This document shows positions 60,191-64,000 of a DNA stretch of 64,000 nucleotides, piece by piece. Positions within the stretch are counted from its first letter, which is position 1; each line of letters begins with the position of its first letter. The stretch spans positions 48,050 through 112,049 of the forward strand of contig NW_003205107.1 of assembly GCF_000006405.1 (NCBI RefSeq), read 5' to 3'. The notes beneath the pieces were generated by a model. That model worked only from the letters and a program-made list of their open reading frames with translations. It was not told the origin of the DNA and did not search any database. The translations under genes were made by a program, and so were the position numbers. This DNA comes from Perkinsus marinus ATCC 50983 (taxonomy: Eukaryota; Perkinsozoa; Perkinsida; Perkinsidae).

Positions 60191-61873
60191 GCTACCGATC
60201 TCAACCTGCGTGACCGACTCTCGCCACTAAAACCAGTGTGTTGTAGACTTCACAGAGTGTTGTAAAATCAAGCGCACCAATAAGCTGAAGACTCTGTGCA
60301 GTTCTGCGCAATTATGAATCCTTGGCCTAGCCTGATGCTAATTTATGATCCTGCAAGAACTGTCATGAATAGATTTTCATAATTTCACTAATCGTTAATT
60401 TGAGTCGTAAACTAGTGAACTCCTTAGTACGTCGGCTACCTCTTTATGTGATTTCCCCTCAGACATTGCATAAGAACCTAGCTGAACTGTAACATCCAAT
60501 ACTAAAGTCAACATTATAGTCGTGCAAAACGTTGGAGTGCTGCGTCAATCGGCATGCTGAATGCATCGTCACTTCCTATCACTCACGTAAGGCTCAGAGA
60601 CCTGAGTTTCTCGCTACAGTGCCGCACAAGAGTTATTATAAGAGGACGACTAAAAGGACCATCGGCGGCTTAATACTGACAATAGAAGTTCTCCACATAC
60701 CACTCCAAGGGGAATTGTGCTCACTTCATAACTACCACCATCCAACGTCCCACACCAGACTTCAAAATGGTCTGGTAATAGGAATAGGGGGAAAATTGTG
60801 AAGAGGGAAAAATCGCACGCAAGCCGATTTTTTCCATCTACTGAAGATGAATGAATAAAGTCCAATTCCGAGCGTATTGTGTTGAGTGTTTTGAGCGGTC
60901 CCATGAGACTGAATCAGCAATCAACTTGAGCACTTAGCCGAAAACAGATACTGCCGAGTGGACAACAATATGGACAAGTTCACCTTACCATTGGGACCTC
61001 AGCTCTTATGAGAACTGACCTAATGCTGGATATGAGTGAACAATACCATTAAAATGGAATCATAAGTATAAACTATAAACTCAGAGCATGAGGACCACCG
61101 AGGGAGAAGTCTGATGAGGAGTGTAAACTGGTAAGCGTGAACAGCTTCGAATATCATCCTCGGTTGAAGGGGTATCTTAACGCGATTTCCTGAAACAGCA
61201 AACCCTACCATCATAGGATTGAGGAGACTACAAACCACGGGGCGTTGCTCAACGACCGACTCTATCACGTATTGGAATGGTAAGTCGTAAATTCATCAGA
61301 GCTTATATATCGCCTGTATCCGCAGCTATACTCGTGGGGGAAATAACTCGGTCGTACTAAGTCGACCTTAGCGTTAGAAGGAGTTTTCTCTTCCTGGCTG
61401 ATTCATTCGCGACACGAGCTCTCCTCTAAATGTTACGTAAGATTGCCGACGGAAGCCCCGGGGATTTTACGACATACAGTATGCTATCATCAGGAAGATT
61501 CCAATACAATATAGTCATCATAGTGTTGGTGGATAGTTCATCTCTATTCTTCGCCAATTCGGCGTCACTACATCTTCAACTGAGCATTGATCCTCGTTAA
61601 TGCTCAGTTGAAAATGTGTACGCATAAACATAATTAGAAACAGTAGTGACGCCGAATCGACCTCACGATGCGCACAATATGAAACTCGAACAATAGAGAT
61701 CAACTATTGACTAACATAGGAATTGACACAATGCTCCTGCTGCTGTTCACAACAACACATACCTAGCTCCAGTGCTCGAGACGCAGCGTCGCCTGCGTGT
61801 GAGTATCTCAGGTCCAGGGGAGAAGGGGGTGGGCGATCCGTTAGTGCTAGGCCCAGTAGACACAGAGAAAGCG
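60191..61873. other. Intergenic region
   Basis: No recognised gene. A 13-bp hairpin (tcaactgagcatt, 10-base loop) lies at 61576-61611. Minus frames at 60650-60904 and 61020-61268 have no support. The last exon of the carboxylase may extend into 61704-61873. Confidence 0.5.
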
Positions 61874-63791
61874 TCAACCGACACAGAGCGGGCTGAACGC
61901 AACCAATAGATGCAAACCGTAAATCGAAGCGCACTTACGTTTAGTGGTATTTCCTTGAACAGCAACCGACAGTCTTCGTGGCACTCCACAACTGCTTTGA
62001 AGGGCCGCCAGTGCAGCTACGGTTGAACGAGCAGTACTGCTGTTAGACGCTAGCTCAAGTACACGAGACTGGATATGAGTACGGCGAACCACAGCGAAAC
62101 GATGGGAAAAGGCCGCCACCTGAAATCCATTTTCCAATTTTCTGCTTTTATTACAACTCCTGTCAAGTCGACTACTAACCTTATGGGACTCCTGGCCGTA
62201 TTGTTGTGCCCATTGAGCTACTTTCATATCATCATCGATATCAACACCATCGTCTTTGGCCCAGGCCATAATGCATCGCTCCGCCTCAGAAAGTGCAGTT
62301 GACGGCGATAAGGTTACATATCTAATACACATACAACGATCGACGTCCGAACGTCAGAGTTCGATATGCACTATCTCCACGGTTGTACTGTGTATATTCT
62401 AATTGCTGATCGATACTACACCACCCCTTATCTATGCCCTTCACAATGAAGGGCTATGGATGAAGCCAGGCTTGAAATCATACGACTTAGGTATACGCTC
62501 CACAGTTTCCTTTACTCAAACAATAGACGAGATTCAAGGTAAAGCCGAGATAATTCTTGCGCGGAAACAAGCTACTGAACCATGCGACAGAACCAACACT
62601 CTCACTATTCCCCAAGGCAACAGTCCCTACTGACATCATCATCATCACGATGAGCCCAAACTTGCTGTATTCACTGCAACAACAGTCTTACCTCCTCCTG
62701 AGGGCATAAACAGCCATCCGCCGTTGGAATGACCAATAGATCCTCATCCTCGTCTCAGTGAAAGGCAACACATCCTGGATAACGCCCTTCTTAACAGCTC
62801 TATATGGCGTATCTTGCAGCTCTGCAAACTTCAATGCCACCTAAACTTGGTATCTTAACTATGATGACGCTACTCTTAACGACGTACCCTCTTGTAATCG
62901 GGCATGAGCTCATCGACACGTTTTACTATCAATGACTGCAGGGAAAGCTTCTCATCCGCTGATTCTGATTCATCAATCTAAAGCAGTCACCATCACCATA
63001 GCAACAACAGTAATAACATCTACACCACAGTGAGTTTGATAGACAAATCATAACACGTGGCCTTATTTGGGATTTTCACAAGTAAATCGCAAAGAAAAGT
63101 GTGCCGCTGTAGTTTGAAACCCAGGGCAGTTGATTCACATAACTGTATATTCTCACCGAAGAGTTTCAGGCTAGGACGATGATGACCACCAAGAACTGAC
63201 GAAACATGATAAACCGTTTGTTCGTAGCAACATTAATCCCTTTCTCCATAAAGATTGTTGTATATGTGATCAACAACTACCTGTCTTTGCCACTCAATGA
63301 TTTGCTCGTCCAGTCGTTTTATCGTCTGAGTGACCTCGCGGTTATCTCGGAATTTAACTTTACAAAACCCCGCCGGTTCAATGATGTTCATCTTAGACGT
63401 AGGGTCGGCGAAAACCTGGGAAAATGTTCGCACTCAGATTAGAACCCGGGCCAACTTCATCAAATAATCCGACCCGACCGCATAACGATTACACCATTAC
63501 TACCACAATATTATTAGGAGCGATCTGCTTGTCAATGACGACCCAAGAGCCTCCTCTGAGTTCTCCAAATGGTGGAATATAAGTAAGCACGCTAACATCA
63601 TGAGCTTCACAGGCCACCAAAGCATCGACAATACGCGATCCCTCTTTCAGTATCTCCTTGTACCTACACAGTAAAACAATAACCCCACATCACACTGCTG
63701 ATACTAATCCTACATATCCCGCATACCGCCTGAGAAACCTCTCCAATTAGCCACGATAAGAATTGCCTTCAATCCCTCTTGAGCAAAGTCT
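61874..63791 (-). CDS. Multidomain acetyl-CoA carboxylase, C-terminal part (5' beyond the window)
   Basis: Exons of the carboxyltransferase domain: DFAQEGLKAILIVANWRGFS and GGMRDM (63791 leftward); YKEILKEGSRIVDALVACEA and YIPPFGELRGGSWVVIDKQI; VFADPTSKMNIIEPAGFCKV and KFR; LKFAELQDTPYRAVKKGVIQ; and a final part (AERCIMAWAKDDG, DDDMKVAQWAQQY, RVLELASNSS) similar to the helical C-terminus of eukaryotic ACC. The enzyme makes malonyl-CoA for fatty-acid synthesis. Biotin carboxylase and biotin-carrier domains must lie beyond base 64000. The stop at 61874 assumes the last intron is retained; an alternative splice continues left to about 61704. One intron (63416-63506) is tRNA-like. Confidence 0.85.
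63416..63506 (-). repeat. ACC intron that is almost entirely a tRNA-like sequence
   Basis: 91-nt GT-AG intron joining IAPNNI to VFADP in phase 0. Sense strand: gtggtagtaatggtgtaatc starts the intron and contains a perfect A box (TGGTGTAATCG); ggttctaatct is 8 of 11 of the B box; then gagtgcgaacattttcccag to the acceptor. Confidence 0.75.
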
Positions 63792-64000
63792 CTGAGGGAA
63801 CAAGACAATTCGATCGACTTCCACAGAAAATACAATACTGTTTATCGAAGTTCCACTTGTTTTACATATCACATGGAAAACGGACCACGAGTTTAACGCG
63901 TTATTCACTGCTCAAGTGCAGAGTAGAATGTGAACGGATGAAACTTCATTATATTGTGTGGCGGCCACCACTAGCTCCACTGTGATTTCGTTACTGTGCA
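63792..64000 (-). other. Probable ACC intron running off the window
   Basis: The exon at 63791 begins directly after a ttgttccctcag acceptor, so the sequence to the window edge is probably intronic. No coding signal was recognised in it. Confidence 0.55.

Overview
The window looks like nuclear DNA of an alveolate protist, most probably a perkinsid (Perkinsus-like); this is inference from content, not a database match. The genes are eukaryotic and dense, and most are cut by many very short canonical GT-AG introns (about 40-56 nt). By joining exons across these introns I could read complete or nearly complete proteins that no single open frame shows. Two 100-N assembly gaps lie at 43225-43324 and 54135-54234.

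Layout, left to right. 1-4251 (+): 5'-partial giant fusion of a fumarate reductase flavoprotein, six tandem cytochrome b5 domains and a four-histidine membrane cytochrome b of the SdhC/FrdC type. 4833-6348 (-): a MYCBP (AMY-1) homologue and a CW zinc-finger protein. 8126-10693 (+): RMC1/Mic1-like subunit of the Rab7 GEF, with a 50-bp minisatellite upstream. 12.7-15.6 kb (+): decayed Helitron-like Rep. 18.3-20.8 kb (+): arginyl-tRNA synthetase (11 exons, 618 aa). 22.0-25.1 kb (-): Rab1-like GTPase and a DHHC palmitoyltransferase. 25.5-26.0 kb (+): NTF2. 26.3-28.2 kb: hypothetical frames. 29.2-30.0 kb (+): secreted glycoprotein-like protein. 33.4-36.5 kb (+): Ser/Thr kinase. 36.7-38.9 kb (-): SECIS-binding protein 2 (selenoprotein synthesis). 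39.2-42.2 kb: a 3-kb transposon with about 381-bp terminal inverted repeats, a 12-bp target duplication and a core of about nineteen 115-bp satellite units. 42.5-43.8 and 48.0-51.3 kb: two diverged copies of a kinesin-14/PH-like segment, with a BEL/Pao-like retroelement relic and a secreted PHB-depolymerase-type esterase between them. 52.4-55.9 kb (-): acetyl-CoA synthetase. 57.5-60.2 kb (-): coiled-coil protein. 61.9-63.8 kb (-): 3' end of a multidomain acetyl-CoA carboxylase.

Themes. Metabolism: a self-contained anaerobic electron-transfer protein, acetyl-CoA supply (ACS) and fatty-acid commitment (ACC). Membrane traffic: Rab1, RMC1 and a DHHC enzyme. The rest is intergenic DNA with no recognisable genes but with a striking number of near-perfect hairpins with a single-nucleotide loop, a dispersed MITE family, and tRNA-like sequences that form the introns of at least four genes.

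Most novel observations: (1) the one-polypeptide predicted quinol:fumarate reductase in which cytochrome b5 domains stand where the iron-sulfur subunit should be; (2) introns built from tRNA-like (A box/B box) sequence whose Pol III T-run can serve as the 3' splice-site pyrimidine tract; (3) a 14-bp hairpin-forming insertion visible between two kinesin paralogues, which supports template switching as the origin of the single-base-loop hairpins; (4) the satellite-filled long-TIR element.
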